Part shown: positions 8,454 to 15,927 of the stretch, in pieces | How the letters are laid out: each line of letters starts with the position of its first letter | Position numbering within the stretch: position 1 is the stretch's first letter | Origin: Nostocales cyanobacterium LEGE 12452 | Lineage (GTDB): Bacteria > Cyanobacteriota > Cyanobacteriia > Cyanobacteriales > Nostocaceae | DNA: 42,546 nt | Assembly: GCA_015206945.1 (NCBI GenBank) | Contig: JADEXV010000039.1 | Coordinates: 1 to 42,546, forward strand | Reading direction: 5' to 3' | Position numbers and translations under genes: made by a program | Notes under the pieces: generated by a model | What the model saw: only the letters and a program-made list of their open reading frames with translations | The model's database searches: none | What the model was told of the DNA's origin: nothing

Positions 8454-9137
8454 GGTTATTTTAATTTATCGAGTTTGTTTTCTCAATTATATGCAGCTTC
8501 ATATAAAATTGGGATAAGTGGATTAACTACCCACCCACCCTATTTGGGAGAGTGTACTTTATTAATTTGTAATCCGTTGTCAGTAATATAAAGCTTATAA
8601 AATTAGCCTTATACTAATTCTGTGTAAACTTTTTACTTACTACAGGTATACTACCTTGATAATAGCCCTGAAGTTGCTGTTAAATCTACACCAAATTTTC
8701 ACAGTAAAAATAACTATTTACACATAAAATTTATAATGTATTCATAAAAATAACAGAATCTTAAGAGTAGAAAAAACTAGGAGCAAATGCCGAATAATGA
8801 TGATACATACGTATTGTATAGAAATCGTAAATTGTTTTTGAAAAAATCTGTCAAGTTATTGTAGGGTGTGTTAGCAACATGTAGCACATCTTACATAAAT
8901 TTCAAAATTCAAATATTAATCTGTCGATAAGATATTACAAACTAATTTCAAAAGAAATGAAAACAAGTTATTCGATGCAAAATATGTTTGTGTATGTATT
9001 GACGTAAATTACTTGAATTTTATAAAACAAAATGGTAAAACATCGTTATATTGTTCAACTCACAGATTAACCAAAAGGAAACAACAAAGGGCTTGTTTTA
9101 TTTACTGAAATAATTAGTTTCACCTTGTAAAACTAAT
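8454..9137. other. AT-rich intergenic region, no gene seen
   Basis: 684 bp, very AT-rich, with stops in all frames at short intervals. It contains a GTAGGGTGTGTTA segment (about 8862), a common short dispersed sequence in this group. No RNA gene or strong hairpin was recognised. Confidence 0.5.
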
Positions 9138-9866
9138 TTGAATTCAGAATTAGACAATTATTCCATTTCACTCAAGCTTATGCAACTCTATACAACTCGT
9201 GAAATCGAACAACTCCAACAACATGAAGACCTTTCTGCCTTAATTGAAATTATGGAGTGGGTGAAAAACTTTTTAGGAAGGTCTCATCCTAACTTAGGTA
9301 GACCCGGCGCAGTTTGCCCCTTTGTACCTTACTCTCTCAAATCAAATAGTATTCGTCTAGCAGTTATTCACACAAAAGATTTGTATCCAGAACAATTAGA
9401 AGAGATTGTTGGACGCTATCGAGATATATTTCTGCAAATAGATGTTGAAGAGCAGGAATTAGCAATTAATAAAGCTTTTTTACTTATTTTTCCTGACATC
9501 CATATAGAAGACGCTTCTAAGATAATAGATAGTGTCCAACAAAAACTTAAACCTTTGTTTGTTGAGTCAGGACTGATGATAGGAGAATTTCATAAACGTA
9601 ATCAAAGTCCTGGTCTGCACAACCCAAACTTTCGTCCACTTCGTAGCCCTATCCCCCTGTTGGCTATCCGGTTCATGGTTGAAGCTGACCTCCCTTTTCT
9701 TCAGAATCCAGCCGATCCATACTTACGTATTCGGTATTTAGAAGCTTATTTAAAGAATTTTGAGCATAAATTTACAGATGAAACAAAGTTTAAAAATGCT
9801 CATCAAGCATTGGCTTTAGCAAAAGAACAAATTAAACAAGGAAATTTGGTAAGTTCTTATATATAA
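9138..9866 (+). CDS. DUF6875-like protein of unknown function
   Basis: 242 aa, soluble, no signal peptide. The segment GRPGAVCPFVPYSLKSNSIRLAV (about residues 55-77) and the central FLLIFPDI block resemble the DUF6875 family, often found near natural-product genes (recollection). A conserved-looking HNPNFRPLRSPIPLLAIRFM segment follows at about 165-185. Function is unknown. The start used here is TTG at 9138; the first in-frame ATG is at 9180 (MQLYTTREIE). Neither has a clear ribosome binding site. It stands alone between two gene-poor stretches. Confidence 0.65.
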   Translation: MNSELDNYSISLKLMQLYTTREIEQLQQHEDLSALIEIMEWVKNFLGRSHPNLGRPGAVCPFVPYSLKSNSIRLAVIHTKDLYPEQLEEIVGRYRDIFLQIDVEEQELAINKAFLLIFPDIHIEDASKIIDSVQQKLKPLFVESGLMIGEFHKRNQSPGLHNPNFRPLRSPIPLLAIRFMVEADLPFLQNPADPYLRIRYLEAYLKNFEHKFTDETKFKNAHQALALAKEQIKQGNLVSSYI

Positions 9867-10175
9867 CAAATGTTTGAATTGAGTGCTAGTGATTGAACAT
9901 AGGTCTGGAGGATTAACAGTCTTTTCAATTCACTGCACCTTGAAATAGATGGTATACAAATGACGAATTTACTGCTAATTGCAATTGTTTAGTGCAGATA
10001 GCATTAAATTGTCATCAGCATGTAAATTATCGTACGACAGTAGAAGCGATCGCTATCAATGTCAATACTTCAAAAACTTAACTCTGATTTGTAATAATTG
10101 CAGACATTTTTGTGAAGAGATTTAGGATTGCCATATTATTTGTGATATAAAAAAGCAAATAATTTGGTAAATAAA
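9867..10175. other. Intergenic region, nothing recognised
   Basis: About 310 bp with one HIP1 site near 10046; no gene, RNA or strong inverted repeat was seen. Confidence 0.45.
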
Positions 10176-10640
10176 ATGGCGAAAGAAATAGAGCGTAAAT
10201 ATTTAGTGAGGGGAGATAGCTGGAGAGGATTAGCTGAAGGTAGTATATATAGTCAAGGATACATTGCTACAGAAGACAAAGCAACTGTACGTATACGTAT
10301 AGTGGGTGAAAAAAGTTATTTGACCATTAAAGGCCCCAATATTAAATATTCGAGATTAGAGTTTGAATATCCTATTCCTGTTAAAGATGCTCAAGAAATA
10401 CTTGAGACATTATGTCAACGTCCCTTTATAGAAAAAACCAGATATAAAGTAGAGTCGGGTGGTTTGATTTGGGAAATAGATGAGTTTGATGGTGTTAATA
10501 AAGGACTGATATTAGCAGAAGTTGAACTCAGTGATGAAAATCAGCAATTTGAATTACCAACCTGGATTGGGCAAGAAGTTTCTGATGACTCCAGATACTT
10601 TAACAGCAATTTAGTAAAATACCCTTTTTCACAATGGTAA
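10176..10640 (+). CDS. CYTH-domain protein (triphosphate tunnel metalloenzyme)
   Basis: 154 aa consisting of one CYTH domain. The hallmark ExExK motif is at residues 4-8 (EIERK), followed by alternating charged residues on beta strands (RIRIVGEKSYLTIKG, LEFEYPI, WEIDEFDG, LAEVELSDE). Family members hydrolyse inorganic triphosphate or ATP-like substrates with divalent metal; small stand-alone bacterial ones are mostly inorganic triphosphatases. The start is ATG 10176, placing the ExExK motif at the extreme N-terminus as usual; an upstream in-frame TTG at 10164 is less likely. No operon partner. Confidence 0.88.
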   Translation: MAKEIERKYLVRGDSWRGLAEGSIYSQGYIATEDKATVRIRIVGEKSYLTIKGPNIKYSRLEFEYPIPVKDAQEILETLCQRPFIEKTRYKVESGGLIWEIDEFDGVNKGLILAEVELSDENQQFELPTWIGQEVSDDSRYFNSNLVKYPFSQW

Positions 10641-10678
10641 TAGCCTGATTCTGACTCCTGTTAGCGGATAACTAAGGT

Positions 10679-10934
10679 TTAGCTCATTCTGACTTCTTCT
10701 TCAACAAATATTGATTTTAACTGCTTCTTGACAACAGGATGCTTATTTTGTTGCGTAATTGATTCCTTGGGAGTCTCATTAGGAAATACCGTATCTACGG
10801 ACGTGTAATTACTTGGTTAGCAAATCAAGAAAGTATAAAAACTCTAGTATATTTTCGCCTATCAATTCAGCATTAGCCCCAATAGGATGTAGCGGAATAC
10901 ATATCACTCGCCAGATTAACAGGTGCGTTCTTAG
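10679..10934 (-). pseudogene. Possible frameshifted gene remnant
   Basis: On the minus strand two open stretches in different frames abut at 10809-10816. The first (10934-10809) reads ..CIPLHPIGANAELIGENIL.. and ends at a stop; the second (10816-10679) reads ..VDTVFPNETPKES.. and ends ..VEEEVRMS. Residue usage looks protein-like but no family is recognised and there is no start codon. Chance open frames remain possible. Confidence 0.25.
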
Positions 10935-10938
10935 CTAA

Positions 10939-11187
10939 ATGACCATTAAGAAACCTTTGCTAATCAAGCAACCGGAAGTTGGAAAGTTTATCCGTGAACT
11001 TCGTGGCACAACTAGTCTTACCCAAGAACAGTTTGCAGCATCTTTAGGTATAACTTATTCGACGGTAAACCGTTGGGAGAAAGGACATGCCAAGCCTTCA
11101 TCTCTATCTATGCAAAAGATTGAGGGAATGTTAAAGCAGATGGGTGAACTGGGGCAGAAAGTCTCGGTGAAGTATTTGTCGAATTAG
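10939..11187 (+). CDS. XRE-family helix-turn-helix protein
   Basis: 82-aa DNA-binding protein with one HTH domain at about residues 13-65: VGKFIRELRGTTSLTQEQFAASLGITYSTVNRWEKG is a standard Cro/CI-type fold. The short tail (QMGELGQKVSVKYLSN) resembles the C-termini of other small cyanobacterial proteins of this type, so it may be full length. A second frame stays open across the 3' end to about 11344, but has no start. No partner toxin or operon gene follows. The target is unknown. Confidence 0.8.
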   Translation: MTIKKPLLIKQPEVGKFIRELRGTTSLTQEQFAASLGITYSTVNRWEKGHAKPSSLSMQKIEGMLKQMGELGQKVSVKYLSN

Positions 11188-11461
11188 AAAGCAGGCTGAG
11201 AGGCAAATTAATTGAAATTACTTTCCCCCAATTAACAGGTTATCGCTACGACATAACCACAAACAACTCAATTCTAATTTTACCGATGTTTGCAGATATG
11301 CATATTTTGCGGATTACTCAACCTTTGAGTTTGAGTTTACCGTAGCCGATATTTTCTGCATTTTTGAAGACGAGTTTAGCTTAAAAACGCGCAAAAACTC
11401 CCAAAATTCTTTTCTTAATTGAGCGCCAATATTTTTCAGTACACTTTATCTGAACTGTACA

Positions 11462-12643
11462 ATGTTTGATTATTCTACCCCCGCTTTAGCTACATATCTT
11501 AATATCTCTTCGCCAAGAGCAGCTTGCACTAACGGCAGCAAAGTTGCGGTCATCAATACTGAAGGTGTATGGGAAATAGAAGCTAATGGGACGAAAAAAC
11601 TAATCCCAAACTCTAATTACGATGCTCGTGACATTGTAGCAATTGACGGCAAAACTTATGTCTTAGCTGTTCCAACAGGACTAGTAAAAATAAAAAGTGA
11701 CGGAAGTAGGCAAAAAATAGTTAGCAACACAGCTAATTCAAAGGCACGGGTGAAATTTTTGCAAAATTGGATTATTCACCAGTCTGCAAATACTCTATCA
11801 ATTTATGACAAAAACCTCAACTTTAAAGCCAAACAGAGTTATGGCGTAACTGAGGTAATGGATTTTGAGTATAAAAACGGCTATCTCTACACTAGTGGCT
11901 ACCAGCAACAAAAGAGGTTAGGTATTCCCGTCCAGATAGCTTTTCTTTACCGAATGGTTTTCGACGGAGCGAAAATATTTGCTTTGGCAAATTTAGCAGG
12001 AAATAACCAAGGTAAGCTTTGGGGCTACAATTCTGCCGATCTTGGTCACGACATGGCAGACACAAGACTTAACCGATTACATATTTTTGAAGATAAGCTT
12101 TATGTCCTCGGTTCAGTTTATGGGGGTAACTCAATCTACAGGTGGAATGGCAAAGACTTATTAACAAAGACTTTGATCACCACAGATACTTATACCAATG
12201 CTGCACAGACTCGTGACGAAACAAAGGTTTATATAGGAACTGTTAATCTGACTAATTTTACTGTCGAGCGTGGACAGTTAAGTGTTCCAAGAAGGCCTAC
12301 AACTGCGGGGATGGGAGACGGCGGTAGCAATTTCCCTAAAACTATTTACTCAGATGGCAGTAAAATTTTTGTGGGTTCCTCTGCTGCTTATGCGATCGCC
12401 AATAGAGATAATCAAACCTTCATGGGTAAACCTATCTCGGCTTACCGTGGAGATGCGTCTTTTTTAGTCGTCTCCAAAAACCTAATGACTCGCCACGCTT
12501 GGGTAACACCGGGAAATGGTGAAGTACTGCTATTTACTGATAAGTTTGCAGTGATCAAAACAGATAATAAAATAAATGACTTGGCTACAAATGTAGGAAC
12601 TGCCCAAAAATTACCAACAAATACTTATTTCGTTAAGTTTTAA
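11462..12643 (+). CDS. Uncharacterised beta-propeller-like protein
   Basis: 393 aa, no signal peptide or membrane segment. The chain is built of short beta-rich repeats of the type ..DGKTYVLAVPTGLVKI.., ..YKNGYLYTSGY.., ..FDGAKIFALANL.., ..FEDKLYVLGSVYG.., ..DGSKIFVGSSAAYAI.., consistent with a six- or seven-bladed propeller, but no named family is recognised. A phage/virion-surface or lectin-like role cannot be excluded. It is a single transcription unit closed by the strong terminator at 12645-12678. The start ATG at 11462 follows ACTGTACA without a clear ribosome binding site. Confidence 0.6.
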   Translation: MFDYSTPALATYLNISSPRAACTNGSKVAVINTEGVWEIEANGTKKLIPNSNYDARDIVAIDGKTYVLAVPTGLVKIKSDGSRQKIVSNTANSKARVKFLQNWIIHQSANTLSIYDKNLNFKAKQSYGVTEVMDFEYKNGYLYTSGYQQQKRLGIPVQIAFLYRMVFDGAKIFALANLAGNNQGKLWGYNSADLGHDMADTRLNRLHIFEDKLYVLGSVYGGNSIYRWNGKDLLTKTLITTDTYTNAAQTRDETKVYIGTVNLTNFTVERGQLSVPRRPTTAGMGDGGSNFPKTIYSDGSKIFVGSSAAYAIANRDNQTFMGKPISAYRGDASFLVVSKNLMTRHAWVTPGNGEVLLFTDKFAVIKTDNKINDLATNVGTAQKLPTNTYFVKF

Positions 12644-12644
12644 T

Positions 12645-12678
12645 TGAGCAACGAGATGATCTACAATCTCGTTGCTCA
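12645..12678 (+). terminator. Strong intrinsic terminator
   Basis: Perfect 13-bp inverted repeat (TGAGCAACGAGAT / ATCTCGTTGCTCA) with an 8-nt loop, followed by GTTCTTTTG. It begins at the end of the propeller-like gene. Confidence 0.75.
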
Positions 12679-12723
12679 GTTCTTTTGTGCAGAAAACTAT
12701 AAGCAAGATTAATTATTAGTTTT

Positions 12724-12746
12724 GTTCGCGTAAACTATACGCGAAC
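12724..12746 (+). terminator. Terminator-like hairpin 2
   Basis: Perfect 9-bp stem GTTCGCGTA / TACGCGAAC with a 5-nt loop, followed by ACTTTTTTG. No gene ends just before it, so it may close a small transcript or back up the first terminator. Confidence 0.5.
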
Positions 12747-12875
12747 ACTTTTTTGTCTAAAGTCTAATACGTAGTTGACATAACTATAATATGCATAGCA
12801 GGCTTGTTAAGCTAAAAGTTTTGCCCTGTCTCATCTAACTCCTATTCGACGCAGAACTTGTTATTTTAGTCATTG

Positions 12876-12898
12876 AGGACAAGTATAGTTCTTGTCCT
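12876..12898 (+). terminator. Terminator-like hairpin 3
   Basis: 8-bp stem AGGACAAG / CTTGTCCT with a 7-nt loop, followed by TTACTTTTTT. It is the third such hairpin in 260 bp. A short untranslated transcript ending here is possible. Confidence 0.5.
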
Positions 12899-13126
12899 TT
12901 ACTTTTTTGAGAAAGTTTTCACTATAGACTGAATTTTATTAAAGAGTAATATCAATAAATTTTAATAGCCTCTTGTTTTTTTGGGCAATCTATGCAAATC
13001 TCATAAATATTATAATACGGTAAATCGGTCAACATGATGTAGTTTAGCATAAAATTAGGTGGGTTAGCCAATAAACTGGTCAAGGGGCAAGAGTGGTACT
13101 CGTAGATAAAAACTACTGCGGTACGA

Positions 13127-13474
13127 GTGGAGCAACAGTACCTTCTGGTACTGTTCCTAATCGGCGCGCGACAACAAGCTCATAATTATATGCGCTTGAT
13201 GCGTAATCTCCCCAGCTTGCGAGAGGGAGTTAGAGTGAGGACATTTGATTTATGCAAGAAGTCTATTTTGCAAGCTGCTAGTAAGGCAATCTTGTTAATT
13301 CCTGACCCTGATTTACATTTAATTCTGAGTATAAAAGTTGGTAATGATGCTTATGCGATCGCCTTTTTTCAACGGATTATTGCCCTCACAGGACGCGATT
13401 CCATCGACAATATCCGTAATAAAAAGTTACTTAACGATGCACAAGTTGGAGATTTTCTTAACAACCAGCATTAA
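13127..13474 (+). CDS. Doubtful small hypothetical protein
   Basis: 115 codons open from a GTG at 13127, with no ribosome binding site. The first 35 residues look like translated non-coding DNA (hydrophobic start, then arginine-rich). From about residue 38 the sequence is more protein-like (ILQAASKAILLIPDPDLHLILS.., DAQVGDFLNNQH). No family is recognised. It may be a shortened gene starting at an internal ATG (about 13190) or a remnant. Confidence 0.3.
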   Translation: MEQQYLLVLFLIGARQQAHNYMRLMRNLPSLREGVRVRTFDLCKKSILQAASKAILLIPDPDLHLILSIKVGNDAYAIAFFQRIIALTGRDSIDNIRNKKLLNDAQVGDFLNNQH

Positions 13475-13592
13475 AGGCAAATAGTACCTGTATTTTAAAG
13501 ATAGCGAAAGAATGAAGAATGACAATTTTGTTACTTTTTCTTTCCTAAATTAGGAGTTACTAAACTTAAAATTGAGCATTCATGGAGGTCAG

Positions 13593-13802
13593 ATGATGTT
13601 TTCTGGAAAAATTGAAAAAGAATTATTTAGTGAAGAAATCTGGTCAATTTGGCAAACAACTAAATTACCAGATCATCTACAGTTATTAGTGGATCAAGAA
13701 CTGGGAAAACGCGATATCTGGGAATTGCAGTCTCAAAAGCCTGAGAATCAATCTATTTATCCAAATCTCTATGATGACTCTAGTCATTCAACAAATATTT
13801 AA
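13593..13802 (+). CDS. Small hypothetical protein
   Basis: About 69 aa, acidic, soluble (MMFSGKIEKELFSEEIWSIW..). GGAGG at 13584-13588 sits 4 nt before ATG 13593 and 7 nt before ATG 13596, so the start is at one of these rather than the upstream in-frame TTG. That ribosome binding site is the best reason to believe the gene. No family is recognised. It lies 120 bp after the doubtful 115-codon ORF and just before a structured non-coding stretch. Confidence 0.5.
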   Translation: MMFSGKIEKELFSEEIWSIWQTTKLPDHLQLLVDQELGKRDIWELQSQKPENQSIYPNLYDDSSHSTNI

Positions 13803-13812
13803 CAAAAGAGGC

Positions 13813-13972
13813 AGTTCTTGCGTAGGGCAGAAGGCTGGAGGAATACTACCCTACTCAAGAACTACTGTGATACCTACGACGCTAAATTAGGCGCTGAGAG
13901 TAAGGGTTTAAGTCTCTCAGCAAAGTTTGAATTTGCTGGGAGATTATAAAGTGGTGGGTCTAAATTCCCCAC
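13813..13972 (+). ncRNA. Candidate structured RNA upstream of the Old Yellow Enzyme gene
   Basis: Four hairpins in 160 nt. (1) 13813-13827 pairs with 13849-13863 over 15 positions with one mismatch and a 21-nt loop containing GAAGGCTGGAGGA. (2) CTGAGAG 13894-13900 pairs with CTCTCAG 13914-13920. (3) The same CTCTCAG plus CAAA (13914-13924) pairs instead with 13932-13942 (11 bp, one G-U). (4) GTGGG 13954-13958 pairs with CCCAC 13968-13972. Hairpins 2 and 3 exclude each other, as in a switch. Could be a cis-regulatory RNA of the next gene or a solitary mobile-element RNA such as a HEARO/omega RNA; identity not established. Confidence 0.45.
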
Positions 13973-14091
13973 TGATTGCATTCTAAATTTTGACTTCTCT
14001 ATTTAATTAATGCAAAATAATGCAAAATCGAATTCATGCTGCAAATCCCTCCCCAATTTCTTTTACCTAGCAAGAGAAGGAATCAATATTA

Positions 14092-15159
14092 ATGGCACAT
14101 CTGTTTGAACCATTCAAAATTCGTGAAGTTGTTTTTCGCAACCGCATCGCCGTTTCACCGATGTGTCAATATTCCAGTACAAATGGATATGCTAATGATT
14201 GGCACGTTATTCATCTAGCTTCTCGCGCAGTTGGCGGTGCAGGTATAGTGTTCACAGAAGCAGCGGCTGTGGAGCCGCGTGGGCGGATTAGCCCGCAAGA
14301 TTTGGGAATTTGGTCAGATTCACATATCGAAACTTTAGCCAAAGCTGTGGCATTAATTCATAACTTTGGTGCTGTTGCAGGTATTCAACTTGCTCATGCA
14401 GGTAGAAAAGCCAGCACTGCCAAACCGAGTAAGGGAGGAAAAGCACTAGATGAATCTCAGGAAGGTTGGCGTCCCTTAGTTTCGAGTAGTGCGATCGCTT
14501 TTAGTAAAGATAGCCCAGTTCCAGAAGCCCTCAGTATTGAGGGAATTCAAGAAATTATTGACGCCTTTGCTCAAGCTGCCAAACGTTCTCTAGAAGCTGG
14601 TTTCAAGATAGTGGAAATCCATGCTGCTCACGGTTATCTACTGCACCAATTTCTCTCGCCTCTTTCTAACCACCGTCAAGATGATTATGGTGGCAGCTTT
14701 GAAAACCGGACTCGTCTGCTCAGAGAAGTAATTCAAGCAGTCCGAGAGGTTTGGCCTCAAACACATCCACTTTGGGTACGCATCTCCGCCACCGATTGGG
14801 TAGACAATGGCTGGGACATTGAGCAAAGTATTGCTTTAAGCGACAAACTCAAGTCTTTAGAAGTTGATCTCATTGACAATTCATCAGGCGGTATCATACC
14901 GGGTGTTCATATCCCAATTAAACCTGGTTATCAGACTCAGTTTGCTGAACGCATCCGCCGCGAAGCTAATATTCATACGGGAGCCGTGGGTTTAATTACA
15001 TCCCCTGAACAAGCTGACGAGATTATTCGTACAGAAGTCGCTGATATAGTGCTGTTAGGACGTGAACTACTCCGCAATCCTTACTGGCCACATCTGGCAG
15101 CGAAACAACTGGGACACGATAAACTTTGGCCTATTCAATACGATCGCGCTTGGGTGTGA
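14092..15159 (+). CDS. Old Yellow Enzyme family NADH:flavin oxidoreductase (YqjM type)
   Basis: FMN-dependent ene-reductase reducing alpha,beta-unsaturated carbonyl compounds with NAD(P)H; the physiological substrate is unknown. It is a TIM barrel of 355 aa. Features of the YqjM class are visible: Cys25 and Tyr27 in SPMCQYSS near the flavin, QLAHAGRKA, and the substrate-binding His pair in EIHAAHGYLLHQFLSPLSN, followed by RQDDYGGSFENR. The phosphate-binding end is VGLITSPEQADEII and VLLGRELLRNPYWP. The ATG follows GAGAAGGAATC, a plausible ribosome binding site. It is monocistronic and preceded by the structured stretch at 13813-13972. Confidence 0.92.
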   Translation: MAHLFEPFKIREVVFRNRIAVSPMCQYSSTNGYANDWHVIHLASRAVGGAGIVFTEAAAVEPRGRISPQDLGIWSDSHIETLAKAVALIHNFGAVAGIQLAHAGRKASTAKPSKGGKALDESQEGWRPLVSSSAIAFSKDSPVPEALSIEGIQEIIDAFAQAAKRSLEAGFKIVEIHAAHGYLLHQFLSPLSNHRQDDYGGSFENRTRLLREVIQAVREVWPQTHPLWVRISATDWVDNGWDIEQSIALSDKLKSLEVDLIDNSSGGIIPGVHIPIKPGYQTQFAERIRREANIHTGAVGLITSPEQADEIIRTEVADIVLLGRELLRNPYWPHLAAKQLGHDKLWPIQYDRAWV

Positions 15160-15387
15160 TGTCAACTGGGTTTAACCCGAATGGCACTAAGATAAGGGCA
15201 AATCGATTATCCATAAGGCTTTTGGGTGTGGGGTGTCGAGTGTAGTGAGGAAGAAGTTAATTAATGTCAGTACAAGTTTTCTACTTTTCTTAATTTTTTC
15301 CTACACCCGACACCCTACCCCCGACACTCTGTCCTGGCAAAGGTTTCATCTTTTCTTAGAAGAGGGATAACCCAAGCGTATTGCATC
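15160..15387. repeat. Intergenic region with inverted dispersed repeats
   Basis: A GGGTGTGGGGTGTCGAGTG segment (about 15225-15245) is roughly complementary to CCTACACCCGACACCCTAC (about 15300-15320), a motif pair common in Nostocales intergenic DNA. It could form a long imperfect hairpin between the convergent oxidoreductase and DOMON-like genes. Confidence 0.4.
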
Positions 15388-15927
15388 TCACAACTCAACG
15401 ATAAAACTATCTCGTAGATGAAAGTCAGCCTCCGCGCCTTTATGAGTTAACGCCCAGTAAGTAATCTCGCCGTCTCTGTAGTTAATAACTGTAGTAATGG
15501 CAACTTCAATTTTTTGTTTTGCTGAGACAATTTTATCCAAATCAACATTTAAAGCCAGTGCTAAACCATCGCCTTGATTCTGAATATTAAATGGTAGCTT
15601 TTCAAAAGCTGTTTCCTCTTGCATTCCTTGACGGTATCCATCAAAGCGATAGACATTCCAGTGCCCGGCGGGGGAGAGGTTGAATTCCCAATAACGTTGA
15701 GAATCTTTGATACCAAGGAAGAATTCAAAGCAGGTATCTTCCCAAAGTTCATGCTTGCGTGATGGTGCATTTGATTTTGGAGCAATTGCAATTTCTTTTA
15801 AATCGCCTCCAAGGTTGTAGGAGATAGTAATTTGATTAGCATTTCGAGAGATATTGCTTGTAATTTTCAAATGAGCAAAAGACTCGGTGCAAGGGAAGGG
15901 TTGCAGGGAAAATGTCTGCTTGTTCAT
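15388..15927 (-). CDS. DOMON-like domain protein
   Basis: 179 aa of beta-rich sequence matching the DOMON-like family (carbohydrate/haem-binding beta-sandwich fold). Characteristic parts are RKHELWEDTCFEFFLGIKDSQRYWEFNLSPAGHWNVYRFDGYRQGM (about 55-100) and the end YWALTHKGAEADFHLRDSFIVEL. No signal peptide, so cytoplasmic. It overlaps the upstream kinase gene by 4 nt (ATGA type), so the two are cotranscribed and probably act together; a saccharide ligand is an inference from the kinase. Confidence 0.8.
   Translation of the reverse strand: MNKQTFSLQPFPCTESFAHLKITSNISRNANQITISYNLGGDLKEIAIAPKSNAPSRKHELWEDTCFEFFLGIKDSQRYWEFNLSPAGHWNVYRFDGYRQGMQEETAFEKLPFNIQNQGDGLALALNVDLDKIVSAKQKIEVAITTVINYRDGEITYWALTHKGAEADFHLRDSFIVEL

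Larger units (their letters stand above)
12644..13126. other. Non-coding stretch with three hairpins
   Basis: 483 bp without a supported gene. It contains the three terminator-like hairpins listed separately and an AT-rich remainder. A TTGACA and a TATAAT near 12775-12790 are only 4 bp apart and do not form a normal promoter. Confidence 0.45.

Noticed and set aside
11145..11344. Open frame continuing from the XRE gene in another frame (65 codons)
   Set aside because: No start codon, and the XRE protein already has a natural-looking C-terminus; no family recognised.
12775..12790. TTGACA followed by TATAAT as a promoter
   Set aside because: The two elements are only 4 bp apart instead of about 17.
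13803..14091. tRNA or known riboswitch before the Old Yellow Enzyme gene
   Set aside because: No cloverleaf with a T-loop GTTCRA, and no riboswitch consensus I could recall fits; kept only as an unidentified structured RNA.
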